From contig CAZMLE010000048.1 in the NCBI GenBank assembly GCA_964567045.1, positions 1 through 31,896 on the forward strand: a stretch of DNA of 31,896 nt. The letters are read 5' to 3'. The notes beneath the pieces were generated by a model. The model was not told the DNA's origin. It saw only the letters and a list, made by a program, of their open reading frames with translations, and did no database searches. The translations under genes were made by a program, and so were the position numbers. The DNA comes from JAFNGF01 sp964567045 (GTDB taxonomy: Bacteria > Planctomycetota > Phycisphaerae > Sedimentisphaerales > Anaerobacaceae). The number at the start of each line of letters is the position of its first letter. Position 1 is the first letter of the stretch. Below are positions 22,854 to 30,623 of the stretch, in pieces.

Positions 22854-23576
22854 ATGGATTTATCTATCGTCATACCAGCATACAACGAAAGCACCAAGGT
22901 CGCTCGCGATGTCAAAGCAGCAGCAAAGTTCTTGCAGGATAGTAATCTGCAGGGAGAAATCATAGTCGTCGATGACGGTAGCACCGATAGAACCAACGAA
23001 GTAGCGCAAAAGGTCAACATCCCGGCAAGTGCAAAGCTGAAGGTCATCCACTACGAGCAGCATCGCGGCAAAGGCTATGCGGTGCGCACAGGTATAAGCC
23101 AAACGTCCGGCAAATACGTTATGTTTGCAGACAGCGGCTTGTGCGTGCCCTACGGAAACGCTTTGCTGGGCTTAGAAATGCTAAAACATGGGAGTTGTGA
23201 CATAGCCCACGGTTCACGGAAACTGCTGGAAAGCGAAATTCTGCAGGACCAACCTTGGCACCGACGGATTTCTTCACGGCTTCTTAAATGGTTAACCAGA
23301 AAACTTATGCGAATTCCGCCTGAACTGAGTGACACGCAATGCGGGTTCAAGCTATACAAAGGTGACGTCGCCAGAAAACTATACAGCCAGTGTATCAGTG
23401 ACGGTTTTATGTTTGATGTTGAGATCATTCTGCGAGCCCAAAAAGAAGATTACAGGATAAAAGAATTCCCTATTGAATGGACGTGCGATCTTGACAGTCG
23501 ATTGTCCCTGACGCGCGTCCCATGGCCGGTTTTTTCCGAACTGCGAGTCATCAAGCGGGCTTTATCCGATGACTGA
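22854..23576 (+). CDS. Glycosyltransferase family 2 (dolichyl-phosphate glycosyltransferase type)
   Basis: This 240-residue GT-A enzyme resembles ALG5/DPM1-type transferases that move a sugar from a nucleotide donor to a polyprenyl phosphate. 'LSIVIPAYNESTKVARDVKA' and 'EIIVVDDGSTDRT' are standard GT2 starts; 'QHRGKGYAVRTGI' and 'SDTQCGFKLYKGDVARKLY' match the ALG5-like subgroup. The usual 'DAD' metal-binding motif appears here as 'FADSGLCVP', keeping one aspartate only. No C-terminal membrane segments are visible, so it is a short form. No strong ribosome binding site; the repeat array sits directly upstream. Confidence 0.82.
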   Translation: MDLSIVIPAYNESTKVARDVKAAAKFLQDSNLQGEIIVVDDGSTDRTNEVAQKVNIPASAKLKVIHYEQHRGKGYAVRTGISQTSGKYVMFADSGLCVPYGNALLGLEMLKHGSCDIAHGSRKLLESEILQDQPWHRRISSRLLKWLTRKLMRIPPELSDTQCGFKLYKGDVARKLYSQCISDGFMFDVEIILRAQKEDYRIKEFPIEWTCDLDSRLSLTRVPWPVFSELRVIKRALSDD

Positions 23577-23610
23577 AAGCTTTTGCCGATGTAGATATAA
23601 GAGCGTAAGG

Positions 23611-24591
23611 TTACCTGCGTAAGTCACTTTCCTTCCACGGGCCAAAGTGCAAGATTTTGTCTTTTTGCTCCTCTTTTTGGCCCTTCAATATAACCATGGC
23701 CAGTACGTCCGGATGTCGTACGCAGTATTGCTCTATTTCCTGCGGGCTCATAACGATAAAGGCGGTCGACAGAATGTCAGCAGTTGCCCCGTCACGGGCA
23801 CAGGACCAGGCCGCCCGTTTACCCTCCGCCGGTCGAGCCGTGCGGGGATCAATAATATGCTGGCCCTTCTGCACGCCCGAGCCGCTCACTGCCCTACCCT
23901 GCAAATGGAGAAAAGCTAAGGTCTGGCTGCGATCGAGAGGATTACTCAAGGTCAGGGGCCAACCTTTCGTTCCTGCCGGAGCGTCCGTAGCCAGCACCGT
24001 ACTGAAGCCTCCGTGAAGTACGGCGGTCTCAATGCTCCAGTCTCGCAGCAGCTCTGCCATCACATCGAGCGCGTAGCCCTTGCCGATGCCGCCCAGATCA
24101 ACTTGTACCGGACTGGCCAGCAGTTCAACCGAAAACTTCGCTTCGTTCAGCTTTATAAGGTTCATCCCGGTCCGCTGCCGGGCAAGATTAAGCTCTTGCT
24201 CGGAAGGACTTCGCAAGGTCTTGTCTTTGTTAAGCCAGCATCTGAGCAGCGAGCCGATGGTGACATCGAAAGCACCGTTGGTTTCGGCGTAAAGCCGGGC
24301 GGAAAGTCGCAGACATTCATAAGCAGGCAGGCCGATCAGAAGGGGCTGCCCGGCAGGCAGATTATTAATCCTGGAGATGTCGCTATTCTCGATGAATCGG
24401 CTCAGCTCGCCTTCCAGCCGGTCAAGCTCATCGAAGGCCTGCCCGGCCGCCTGCTCCGCGTAGCGGGCATCGTCATGCTGGATGATAATCTCGAAAGTTG
24501 TTGCCATCGCCTGGTGCGAAAAGCGGTGGAGCCCCGAGATTGAGTCCCAGTTGCCTTTGGCAAAGCAAGTTTCCTGCCTCGGCTCAGTCAT
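23611..24591 (-). CDS. apbE: FAD:protein FMN transferase
   Basis: This 326-residue ApbE-family protein attaches FMN covalently to a threonine of target flavoproteins (for example NqrB/C or RnfD/G). 'QAMATTFEIIIQHDD', 'VDLGGIGKGYALDVMAELLR', 'GVQKGQHIIDPRTARPAEG' and 'ATADILSTAFIVM' are the conserved segments for FAD and Mg binding. Length fits (about 320-350). No lipoprotein signal is visible, so this may be a cytoplasmic version or have its targeting elsewhere. It is the last gene of a three-gene minus-strand operon, 30 bases after the Agl23-like gene. No Nqr or Rnf genes lie in the window. Confidence 0.9.
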   Translation of the reverse strand: MTEPRQETCFAKGNWDSISGLHRFSHQAMATTFEIIIQHDDARYAEQAAGQAFDELDRLEGELSRFIENSDISRINNLPAGQPLLIGLPAYECLRLSARLYAETNGAFDVTIGSLLRCWLNKDKTLRSPSEQELNLARQRTGMNLIKLNEAKFSVELLASPVQVDLGGIGKGYALDVMAELLRDWSIETAVLHGGFSTVLATDAPAGTKGWPLTLSNPLDRSQTLAFLHLQGRAVSGSGVQKGQHIIDPRTARPAEGKRAAWSCARDGATADILSTAFIVMSPQEIEQYCVRHPDVLAMVILKGQKEEQKDKILHFGPWKESDLRR

Positions 24592-24621
24592 TATTCACCT
24601 ATTGACTGTAGTGGCGTCGCA

Positions 24622-26244
24622 CTATGTCTGGCCGCCCTGCCAGAGCTGCCAGAGGTCTTTTCTCACCAGCCCAATCAATTTGACCTTGGGGCGCAGCCAC
24701 ACATAGTATGGCTTATCGAATATGTACATATACATCTGTCGCTGCTGGATGGGGGTCTGCTCATAAAGCTTTTTGGCAATCGCCTCCTCCAGGCTGGGCG
24801 AAGCGATGATAACCGTCGCCGCCGGCGTATTCGCGTCAACGTTGTCGCTGTATTCGACACTGGTAAAGAAACGGAAGTACCAGGGCAAAGGCCAATAGTC
24901 GTCGCCGGGACAAATCACCTGAATGTGCAGGGCATGACCGTCAGGGTGCACTTTGGCAATCTCTTGCACGCGCTGGACGACGGTGAAAACCTCCGTAGTC
25001 GGATGGGCGTAGACGTAAGGATTGCGGCTGTCGGCATAATACACGTAATTAGCTAAGTATGCCTGCCAGCCCAGGTGCACTCCACTGACGGCAAGTAATA
25101 AAATGACCGCCGTCCGCGCCAAAACGTTTGGCGCCAGCTTTATCATGGCAGCAGCACCAACGCCTGCCAGTAAGATCATGCCATGCAGAAATCCCAACAT
25201 ACACCACGGAGTTTTATAGGGAATGGCCGAATACACCACGGTCATTATTAGCGTGTAAAAGGCAACAAACTTGAGTAGGCCTTGACTTGCCGCCAGCAAA
25301 GTGCGTCTCGATGTGGCAACTATGAATCCGGCCACCGCTAAAATTATGATAAAGGCCTCGCTCCAGGCCGGCCCGGCGCCATATCTGAAATACAGTAGCA
25401 TCTTCAGATAATAGTGCCACGGATGAATGTGCAGGGCCTGTCCCTTCGACAAGCTCAGGGCAGGCTCTGAGCGCACGCGAAGGATCGGGCCGGCGCGGCT
25501 GAAATAGGTCGCATAAGTGCCAAAGGAATCCAGAATCCCTTTGGGGTTGCTAAGAAATGACGAGTAAAAAAGGGCGGAAACTGCCGCGGCAACCACAATG
25601 CCCGCAATGACATGCCAGGGCTCTATTTTTCTCGCCCCTCGCTCTTCGTGTGGCAAGAGACGAACCACGAGACACGAGGCCACCATTGAGCCGAAAGCGA
25701 TAATGCAAGTTTCCTTGGTGGTGTGCATCAAGCCAAGAAATACTCCGGTCAGAATCGCCCAGAAAATGTTCCTGCTCCGCACGTAGCGGTAACCGCAGAC
25801 TATTACGCCGAAAGTGAAGCAGACCAGCAGGATTTCCATGATGTAGTAACGGCTGTAGAAAACCATAGCCGATGACACCGCGGTCAGCGCTGCCGCGCAG
25901 ACTGCACAGGTACGCCCCAGGCCGTCAAGTACGAGCAAAACCAGAACCACCAGCAGCAGGCCGAAGAAAACAGGCACCACGCGCACAGTGAACTCTGTCA
26001 CCTGGGTCAGTTTTTTAGCGGAGCTGAGCCATGCGGGAAACAAACTTAGATAATTGAGTGCTGGGCCGTGATATTCGTTGGGGTCGTACGTGTAAGCGCC
26101 TTGTTCCAGCAGCCGGCCAAACTTCTCGGCATGAATGGCCTCGTCACCGTGCATGGGGCGCTGCGCGAGCCTGGGCAGGCGAATCGCAGCCCCAAGGATT
26201 GTCGCGCCCAAAATCAGGACGCAACATTTCGCCGACCTGCTCAT
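24622..26244 (-). CDS. Agl23-like multi-pass glycosyltransferase (TIGR03663 type)
   Basis: This 540-residue membrane protein begins 'LILGATILGAAIRLPRLAQR' followed by 'PMHGDEAIHAEKFGRLLEQG' and 'YDPNEYHGPALNYL', the signature of the TIGR03663 (flippase-activity-associated Agl23) family of GT-C/PMT-like proteins, with the catalytic-type Asp/Glu in the first loop. About ten hydrophobic segments follow, then a soluble tail. A peptide reading SEPALSLSKGQ (residues about 257-268, bases 25434-25476) is a repeat-encoded in-frame insert between membrane segments. Its start codon overlaps the lipoprotein stop (ATGA). It likely transfers sugar from a lipid-linked donor, but the target is unknown. Confidence 0.8.
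   Translation of the reverse strand: MSRSAKCCVLILGATILGAAIRLPRLAQRPMHGDEAIHAEKFGRLLEQGAYTYDPNEYHGPALNYLSLFPAWLSSAKKLTQVTEFTVRVVPVFFGLLLVVLVLLVLDGLGRTCAVCAAALTAVSSAMVFYSRYYIMEILLVCFTFGVIVCGYRYVRSRNIFWAILTGVFLGLMHTTKETCIIAFGSMVASCLVVRLLPHEERGARKIEPWHVIAGIVVAAAVSALFYSSFLSNPKGILDSFGTYATYFSRAGPILRVRSEPALSLSKGQALHIHPWHYYLKMLLYFRYGAGPAWSEAFIIILAVAGFIVATSRRTLLAASQGLLKFVAFYTLIMTVVYSAIPYKTPWCMLGFLHGMILLAGVGAAAMIKLAPNVLARTAVILLLAVSGVHLGWQAYLANYVYYADSRNPYVYAHPTTEVFTVVQRVQEIAKVHPDGHALHIQVICPGDDYWPLPWYFRFFTSVEYSDNVDANTPAATVIIASPSLEEAIAKKLYEQTPIQQRQMYMYIFDKPYYVWLRPKVKLIGLVRKDLWQLWQGGQT
25434..25476. repeat. PALSLSKG-type repeat inserted in frame
   Basis: On the plus strand GCCTGTCCCTTCGACAAGCT and then CAGGGCAGGC: nearly perfect inverted arms. 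Read on the coding strand it gives SEPALSLSKG, a well-known readout of this dispersed repeat. Relatives are at 15754-15872 (part) and 28874-28918. Confidence 0.8.
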
Positions 26245-27131
26245 TCTACCGGTTTGCCGTAAACATCGACTTCAATATAGTGATTCAAATCGTTGCTGGT
26301 GTTGCCGTTGCTGTAAAGGCGCACGTACCGGCCTTGCACGCCGGGCATGCAATCGATAAGTTTACCCTCGGAAGTCTCAGTGTAGTGCATATTTTTGCCG
26401 ACACCAAAGCCAGCCGAGTTGTCAATGTCATTGTTGAAAACGGCCTTGACGTTAGTGATGAAATCAGCGTCATCTGCAACCTGCACCACCACATCATAAT
26501 AAACGCACGGCTGCTTATGATAGTGCCATACCACAATCGCGTATATCTCTTGCTTAGCACCCAGGTCGATGGTCACATGTTGCAGGAAAGGCCCTAATTC
26601 AACGTAACTGCCGTCGGCAGCTTCCTTGTCCCCATCGGTGATCATCTCTATTTCGCCGATGATAGGCTCTTCATCGCTGGACTTTACGGGCTTTCCCAGA
26701 GCCAGGTTCTTTGTGCCCGGCGGGGCTAAGAAAGGCGGGCGGCGCTTACCTGACGGCTTTTCCAGATTGGGCACGCGTGTATCCTGTGGCGTACCGACAA
26801 ACATGGGCTTGGGCAACTTAATATCGACCAGCACCAGCCCGGAACTACCCGTGTCACTGCCGGCTGGGGTTTTTACCTCTTCGGGAGCTTTTGGCTGTTC
26901 AGGAGCTTTCGCGGTGGGCGTTTCAGCAGGTGGTTTAGGTGGTTTGCCCGTATCAACCTTGGGGGTTTCGGGCGTCTTTGGACCGGAGCTTGTCGACTTG
27001 GACTGCGATTGCTGCTCGGTGGGTTGACCTTCCGGCGGAGATTTCTTGCAGGAAACAACAAAGCACAGAGACGTCACAAACAACACAAGGACACAAATCG
27101 TCACTATTGAACTGAGACTTCTTGGCATCAT
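26241..27131 (-). CDS. Lipoprotein with Pro-rich linker and discoidin-like domain
   Basis: This lipoprotein of about 296 residues has a signal peptide ('SSIVTICVLVLFVTSLCFVV') and a lipobox-like FVVSC, so Cys is probably lipidated. A long Pro/Lys/Glu-rich linker (about residues 30-95) leads to a C-terminal F5/8-type (discoidin-like) domain from 'NLALGKPVKSSDEEPIIGEI' to 'YVRLYSNGNTSNDLNHYIEV'. This domain usually binds carbohydrate. The frame extends to a TTG at 27140, but ATG 27131 (or 27128) with GAGG ten bases upstream is likelier. It heads the operon with the Agl23-like glycosyltransferase and ApbE, so it may display or anchor a glycan at the cell surface. Confidence 0.78.
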   Translation of the reverse strand: MMPRSLSSIVTICVLVLFVTSLCFVVSCKKSPPEGQPTEQQSQSKSTSSGPKTPETPKVDTGKPPKPPAETPTAKAPEQPKAPEEVKTPAGSDTGSSGLVLVDIKLPKPMFVGTPQDTRVPNLEKPSGKRRPPFLAPPGTKNLALGKPVKSSDEEPIIGEIEMITDGDKEAADGSYVELGPFLQHVTIDLGAKQEIYAIVVWHYHKQPCVYYDVVVQVADDADFITNVKAVFNNDIDNSAGFGVGKNMHYTETSEGKLIDCMPGVQGRYVRLYSNGNTSNDLNHYIEVDVYGKPVE

Positions 27132-27205
27132 TTCCTTCAAACCTCAAAAACTAACTACCTGATTGACACGATCACTAATTCACGCCTGTACCGGACAACC
27201 AAAAG

Positions 27206-27234
27206 ATGCTATCCTACCTATACGACGTTGTCAA
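27206..27234 (-). promoter_or_regulatory. Sigma70-like promoter for the lipoprotein-agl23-apbE operon
   Basis: On the minus strand TTGACA (27234-27229) is 17 bp from TAGCAT (27211-27206). This would give a leader of about 68 bases before ATG 27131. Confidence 0.5.
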
Positions 27235-27383
27235 GCCGAGCAAAAGTATAATTTTTTCCTTCCACGCATCGCATCATGTGTATCCGCAGGTTGGGTGTGC
27301 GCGCAAAAAGCTGTCTATTCTGTACTTAAGCCCTACCCGTAATTCCTCGAAAAAAAGCAGCAGGGATTCAGTCCTCTACCAAA

Positions 27384-27518
27384 CCCCAGCCTTGGCCAAC
27401 ATGGACTACAGCACCGCACCCACGATGAAAGCCACCGGAAGCCCCGCTGGGATGTTGGCGAGGGCGACGATCCGCGCCATTCCCACAATGAACCGATGCC
27501 CCACGAGATCCAGCTAGC
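27384..27518 (-). pseudogene. Remnant of an NCS1 permease 3' end
   Basis: Read on the minus strand this stretch gives SWISWGI-GFIVGMA, then ALANIPAGLPVAFIVGAVL, a stop, and MLAKAGV. This matches the C-terminus of the intact permease at 29102-30481 (GWISWAGGFIVGIA, IANIPAAPLVAFLVGAVLYY, LAKAGLEP). A one-base loss near 'GI-GF' and a TAG replacing 'YY' show it is broken. Nucleotide identity to 29141-29278 is obvious over about 135 bases. Nothing recognisable remains of the rest of the gene. A further sequence (27344-27383) resembles the terminator region of the intact gene. Confidence 0.8.
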
Positions 27519-27719
27519 CTGGCCGCGCTACGCTACGCCCTGAGGCTATAGCAGTGCTACAGCCCAAATATTATTGATTTTGCATAGGTAAGTCACAATT
27601 CTCCTTGATAAAATGGTTCCCCTACGTTAGGGAAGAGTGTCGATATCGATTCTTCCAATGGCGAGCCGTGCGGAGGAGGTTCGCTTGGTGTGGACATAGG
27701 CATTTGAAAGGGTATAGTA
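27519..27719. other. Non-coding spacer before the GYF_2 gene
   Basis: Short direct words (GCTACGCTACGC) near 27528 are the only structure noted. The stretch 27141-27343 apart from the promoter also holds no gene that I can support. Confidence 0.35.
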
Positions 27720-28709
27720 ATGGAGCGCATCATTGAGATGTACACGAGTAATGTGGACTTGGCCATCTGGCACGCGCTATATGTCATAGTGTTCATCTAT
27801 GCCTGTATTCAGATGAAGAAACATCCAGGTCCGTCCATCTGCGTCGGCGCGTCAATCATATTGATTCTTGGCTTGTTCTTTGCATGGCAGTTAGTGCCGG
27901 ATGATCCGCTCGATCACACATTTTACAGGACGATGCCCTACGTTTTTCAGGTGAGTGGATACATAGGGACTATCTTAATCTGGGTCGCCGCTTTCGGGTG
28001 GCGTTCCGACTACCGAAGGAGAGCACAGGACAGAGATGCGCTGTTTGCGGCTGATTCCGAGGCAAATGCCGGGCCAAGACAGCAAAGGAAATGGCTTTTG
28101 AACGATGGGAAAGGCACCGAACTAGGACCGTATACAGATGCTGAATTGCAGGGACTTTATGCAGCTCACAGGATCAACGGTGATACCTTGTCCTTTCAGA
28201 AGCCGCTTCCAGGAGGCGCAGAGTGGAAACCGCTGAGTGACTACTTGGCCGATTTTCGCGGGGGAACTGACTGGCCGATCTTCGCGATGAGAAATACTTC
28301 AGTCCCACTTACGTCAGGGAGTATCTCGGTTCCTCGCATGGTTCGTGCTTATGGTATGATTATCATGATACTTAATGCTATTGGCATGGGCCTTGCGGTC
28401 CTGTCAACGCTGATATGGGTATCTCGACTCGAACAGCAGGAGAGTCCTGTTGCGTTCTCGTTTGTGTTGGGGTATGGGGCAATCTGTATTGGGATCAGCT
28501 TCTCCTTCTTTCGCCTCGGCAAGGGATTACGATTGGGCGAGCGCCAAGCTGTATATAGTCTATGCGGGCTCGGCGGATTAGTATTGTTGGCTTCTGCCGC
28601 ATTTCTTGTGCGGATCCCGCCAGTCGGGCTAGTGTTACTCCTTATCGTCGCCACATTATACGTTCCGCCTGTTGTCAGCGCGTTTCGGCACTGGTCGGCA
28701 TTCAGATGA
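27720..28709 (+). CDS. Polytopic membrane protein with an embedded GYF_2 domain
   Basis: This 329-residue protein has three membrane segments at the N-terminus (about residues 15-32, 40-60, 82-97), a soluble GYF_2-type domain (about 118-180; 'WLLNDGKGTELGPYTDAELQ' to 'PGGAEWKPLSDYLADF') and four more hydrophobic segments (about 205-228, 240-258, 274-292, 296-316). GYF_2 domains, common in planctomycetes, are thought to mediate protein contacts. The whole protein matches no characterised family that I know. AAAGGG seven bases before ATG 27720 supports the start; ATG 27738 is possible. Confidence 0.7.
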   Translation: MERIIEMYTSNVDLAIWHALYVIVFIYACIQMKKHPGPSICVGASIILILGLFFAWQLVPDDPLDHTFYRTMPYVFQVSGYIGTILIWVAAFGWRSDYRRRAQDRDALFAADSEANAGPRQQRKWLLNDGKGTELGPYTDAELQGLYAAHRINGDTLSFQKPLPGGAEWKPLSDYLADFRGGTDWPIFAMRNTSVPLTSGSISVPRMVRAYGMIIMILNAIGMGLAVLSTLIWVSRLEQQESPVAFSFVLGYGAICIGISFSFFRLGKGLRLGERQAVYSLCGLGGLVLLASAAFLVRIPPVGLVLLLIVATLYVPPVVSAFRHWSAFR

Positions 28710-28873
28710 GGCCCATCTGTCGCACGGCACAGCGGATAATGATGTGGATTCCAAGCGGGCTCAAAATGCATCCACCAGCCGCCTGGCATCCAACCATCAG
28801 AAGGCGGCGGGGATCCGGCTGGGTGGTGGATCCCTGTGTTATCGACCGATCCACGACAACCGCGGCAGGGTTA

Positions 28874-28918
28874 CCCCCGGCACAGAGCCTGCCCTGAACC
28901 TGTCGAAGGGTCCGGGGG
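28874..28918. repeat. PALSLSKG-type repeat flanked by CCCCCGG inverted ends
   Basis: CCCCCGG (28874-28880) and CCGGGGG (28912-28918) bracket GAGCCTGCCCTGAACCTGTC, so the whole unit can form a long stem. It sits between the convergent GYF_2 gene and permease gene. The remaining bases 28710-28873 hold no gene. Confidence 0.7.
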
Positions 28919-28940
28919 CTAATCAAGTTTCATTTTGAAA

Positions 28941-28975
28941 AATACAACAGGGATTCAGCTTCTGCCGAATCCCTG
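28941..28975 (-). terminator. Rho-independent-like terminator for the NCS1 permease
   Basis: On the minus strand AGGGATTC-GGCAGAAGCT-GAATCCCT forms an 8-bp stem followed by GTTGTATTTTTC. It is about 130 bases past the permease stop. A degraded copy lies next to the permease pseudogene (27344-27383). Confidence 0.6.
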
Positions 28976-28982
28976 GCTGCAA

Positions 28983-29002
28983 CCCCGCAATAAATTGCGG
29001 GG
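28983..29002 (-). terminator. CCCCGCAA-TTTA-TTGCGGGG hairpin downstream of the permease
   Basis: This is a perfect 8-bp stem with a 4-base loop. In the direction of the permease it reads AATTAGCCCCGC..., matching the hairpin behind the PIG-L gene at 6609, including the flanking TTAG and GTTG. Confidence 0.55.
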
Positions 29003-29017
29003 CTAATTACTTTCGTT

Positions 29018-29080
29018 CATCATCCGTCGTCCGTCGTGCCTCGGTCATCCGGCGTCATCCGTCTTCCGTCGTCTTCCGCT
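29018..29080. repeat. CCGTCGT/CATCCGTC short tandem repeats
   Basis: Loosely repeated words (CATCCGTCGTCCGTCGTGCC and CATCCGTCTTCCGTCGTCTT) lie just after the permease stop. Low-complexity tract with no coding role visible. Confidence 0.5.
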
Positions 29081-29101
29081 ATGATTTTGGCCGCTCGGTC
29101 C

Positions 29102-30481
29102 TCATTTGCTGGCGGGCATCTGAACGGCCGGCGGTTCGAGACCGGCTTTCGCCAGAACGTAGTACAGTACTGCCCCAACGAGAAAAGCAACAAGCGGGGC
29201 GGCTGGAATGTTGGCGATCTTAAGCAACGGGGCGATTCCCACGATGAAACCGCCAGCCCACGAAATCCAACCCGCCAGATTCCAGCCTTTGCGAGGACCG
29301 GCCCATCGTCCGCCTGCGAGGAAGTAATCCACCAACATCGCCCCACAGATTGGGCCAAACGAGGCGCCGATAACCTTGAAGACATCTCCGGCCCTGCCGG
29401 CCAATCCTGTGACGGCAAGGAAGATGCTCACGATCGTGCCGATGCCCACAGACATGAACGGATTGACCTTCGGCAAAGTGGTCTTAAAGCTGTTGGCCGC
29501 GATGAAGGCTGAGAAGCAGGCGGACGGAAACGCCGCAACGGCCAACAACACACCCATCACCGTGCCGGCCCCTGCGGACCCCATGGCGCTCCCCATGAAC
29601 TTGGGATCAGCGGGGTTCATGGCATAGTTGCCGGTCGCACCAAAAGCGCCGGCGGCAATAAGGACAGCGGCTCCGGCAGAAACGATGGCAGCCAAGGCGA
29701 TACCGACGAGGCCGCCCATCTGTACGTCTTTCTGATCCCTGCTGTTTGTGCCGAAGTCCACACCGGCGGCACCGGCCGTGGCAAAGAACCCGATTACGAA
29801 CGACATACTCAACGCCATCACGCCGAAGAAACTCAGCCCACCGCTCTGACCCGGTGCCGCGGCGAGGCCCGCCGCAACAAACTTCTGAGGATCAAAAGCT
29901 CCTATCCCGCCAACGACCTTCGCCAGCAGGATAACCAGGATGGCTAGCGGTATCACGGGCAGGAATGTAGCGACCTTCGCAACATATTGAATACCCTTGA
30001 GACCAACGAAAGCAGCCAGCGCCGCCCAGAGGATCGCTACGATCTTTACGGCCGTAGCATTGCCGCCGACCAGCGGCGACAGGGCTTGGGCAGAGAAGTA
30101 CGCGTTGACGCCGAGCCAGCCGAACTGCAGAACTCCCATCAGGAAGCCCGGCATGAGGAAACCGCCCTGCGTCCCATATGTCGAAGTGCCGACGACGTAC
30201 AGGGGCAGACCCGTCTTAAGACCGAGCATGCCTGGGACGTAATAGAAAAGAAAGTGGCACAGCAGCGCCGCGACGACCAAGCCGAGAAGGGCCGTCCCGA
30301 CCCCCTGCGACAGCACGCCGCCGGGACTGCCTTCAGCGCCGCTGGGAGCCTGCATCCAGAATGCAAACCATAGGAAAATCCCCGCGTAGGTGGGCGCCGT
30401 GTTCTTGTACCAAGGCGCCCGGTTGCTGGGCGGATTCGGCTTGGCCATGCTCAAATAACTTGGTAGCACTCCATTACTCAT
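29102..30481 (-). CDS. NCS1 family purine/cytosine-type permease
   Basis: This 459-residue transporter has about twelve hydrophobic segments. 'APTYAGIFLWFAFWMQAPSG' near residues 28-47 is the NCS1 first-helix signature; 'GVLQFGWLGVNAYFSAQALS' and 'FVIGFFATAGAAGVDFGTNS' match helices 3 and 6 of the CodB/Mhp1-like fold. Likely substrates are nucleobases, hydantoins or allantoin; selectivity cannot be read. ATG 30481 is chosen since AAAGGAG lies about eight bases upstream, rather than ATG 30502. It follows a Gfo/Idh/MocA gene on the same strand after 142 bases containing a large palindrome. A broken copy of its 3' end is at 27384-27518. Confidence 0.85.
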   Translation of the reverse strand: MSNGVLPSYLSMAKPNPPSNRAPWYKNTAPTYAGIFLWFAFWMQAPSGAEGSPGGVLSQGVGTALLGLVVAALLCHFLFYYVPGMLGLKTGLPLYVVGTSTYGTQGGFLMPGFLMGVLQFGWLGVNAYFSAQALSPLVGGNATAVKIVAILWAALAAFVGLKGIQYVAKVATFLPVIPLAILVILLAKVVGGIGAFDPQKFVAAGLAAAPGQSGGLSFFGVMALSMSFVIGFFATAGAAGVDFGTNSRDQKDVQMGGLVGIALAAIVSAGAAVLIAAGAFGATGNYAMNPADPKFMGSAMGSAGAGTVMGVLLAVAAFPSACFSAFIAANSFKTTLPKVNPFMSVGIGTIVSIFLAVTGLAGRAGDVFKVIGASFGPICGAMLVDYFLAGGRWAGPRKGWNLAGWISWAGGFIVGIAPLLKIANIPAAPLVAFLVGAVLYYVLAKAGLEPPAVQMPASK

Positions 30482-30502
30482 GGTCTTTTCTCCTTTCATC
30501 AA

Positions 30503-30597
30503 ATATCAAAAGTCAAATATCAAAATTGTGGAATTGCCGCGTTGCGGCAATGACATCCTTAATTTTGCATCTTACATTTTGATTTTTGATTTTCTTA
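30503..30597. repeat. Large imperfect palindrome with ATTGCCGC-GTT-GCGGCAAT core
   Basis: A perfect 8-bp core stem (30534-30552) is flanked by AT-rich arms (ATATCAAAAGTCAAATATC on the left, TTTTGATTTTTGATTTTC on the right). It fills the gap between the Gfo/Idh/MocA gene and the permease. Confidence 0.7.
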
Positions 30598-30623
30598 GCC
30601 AGAACAGTGATGTGGCTCTGAAG

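Noticed and set aside
24013..24543. 176-residue plus-strand frame within apbE
   Set aside because: It is antisense to conserved ApbE motifs and has no support of its own.
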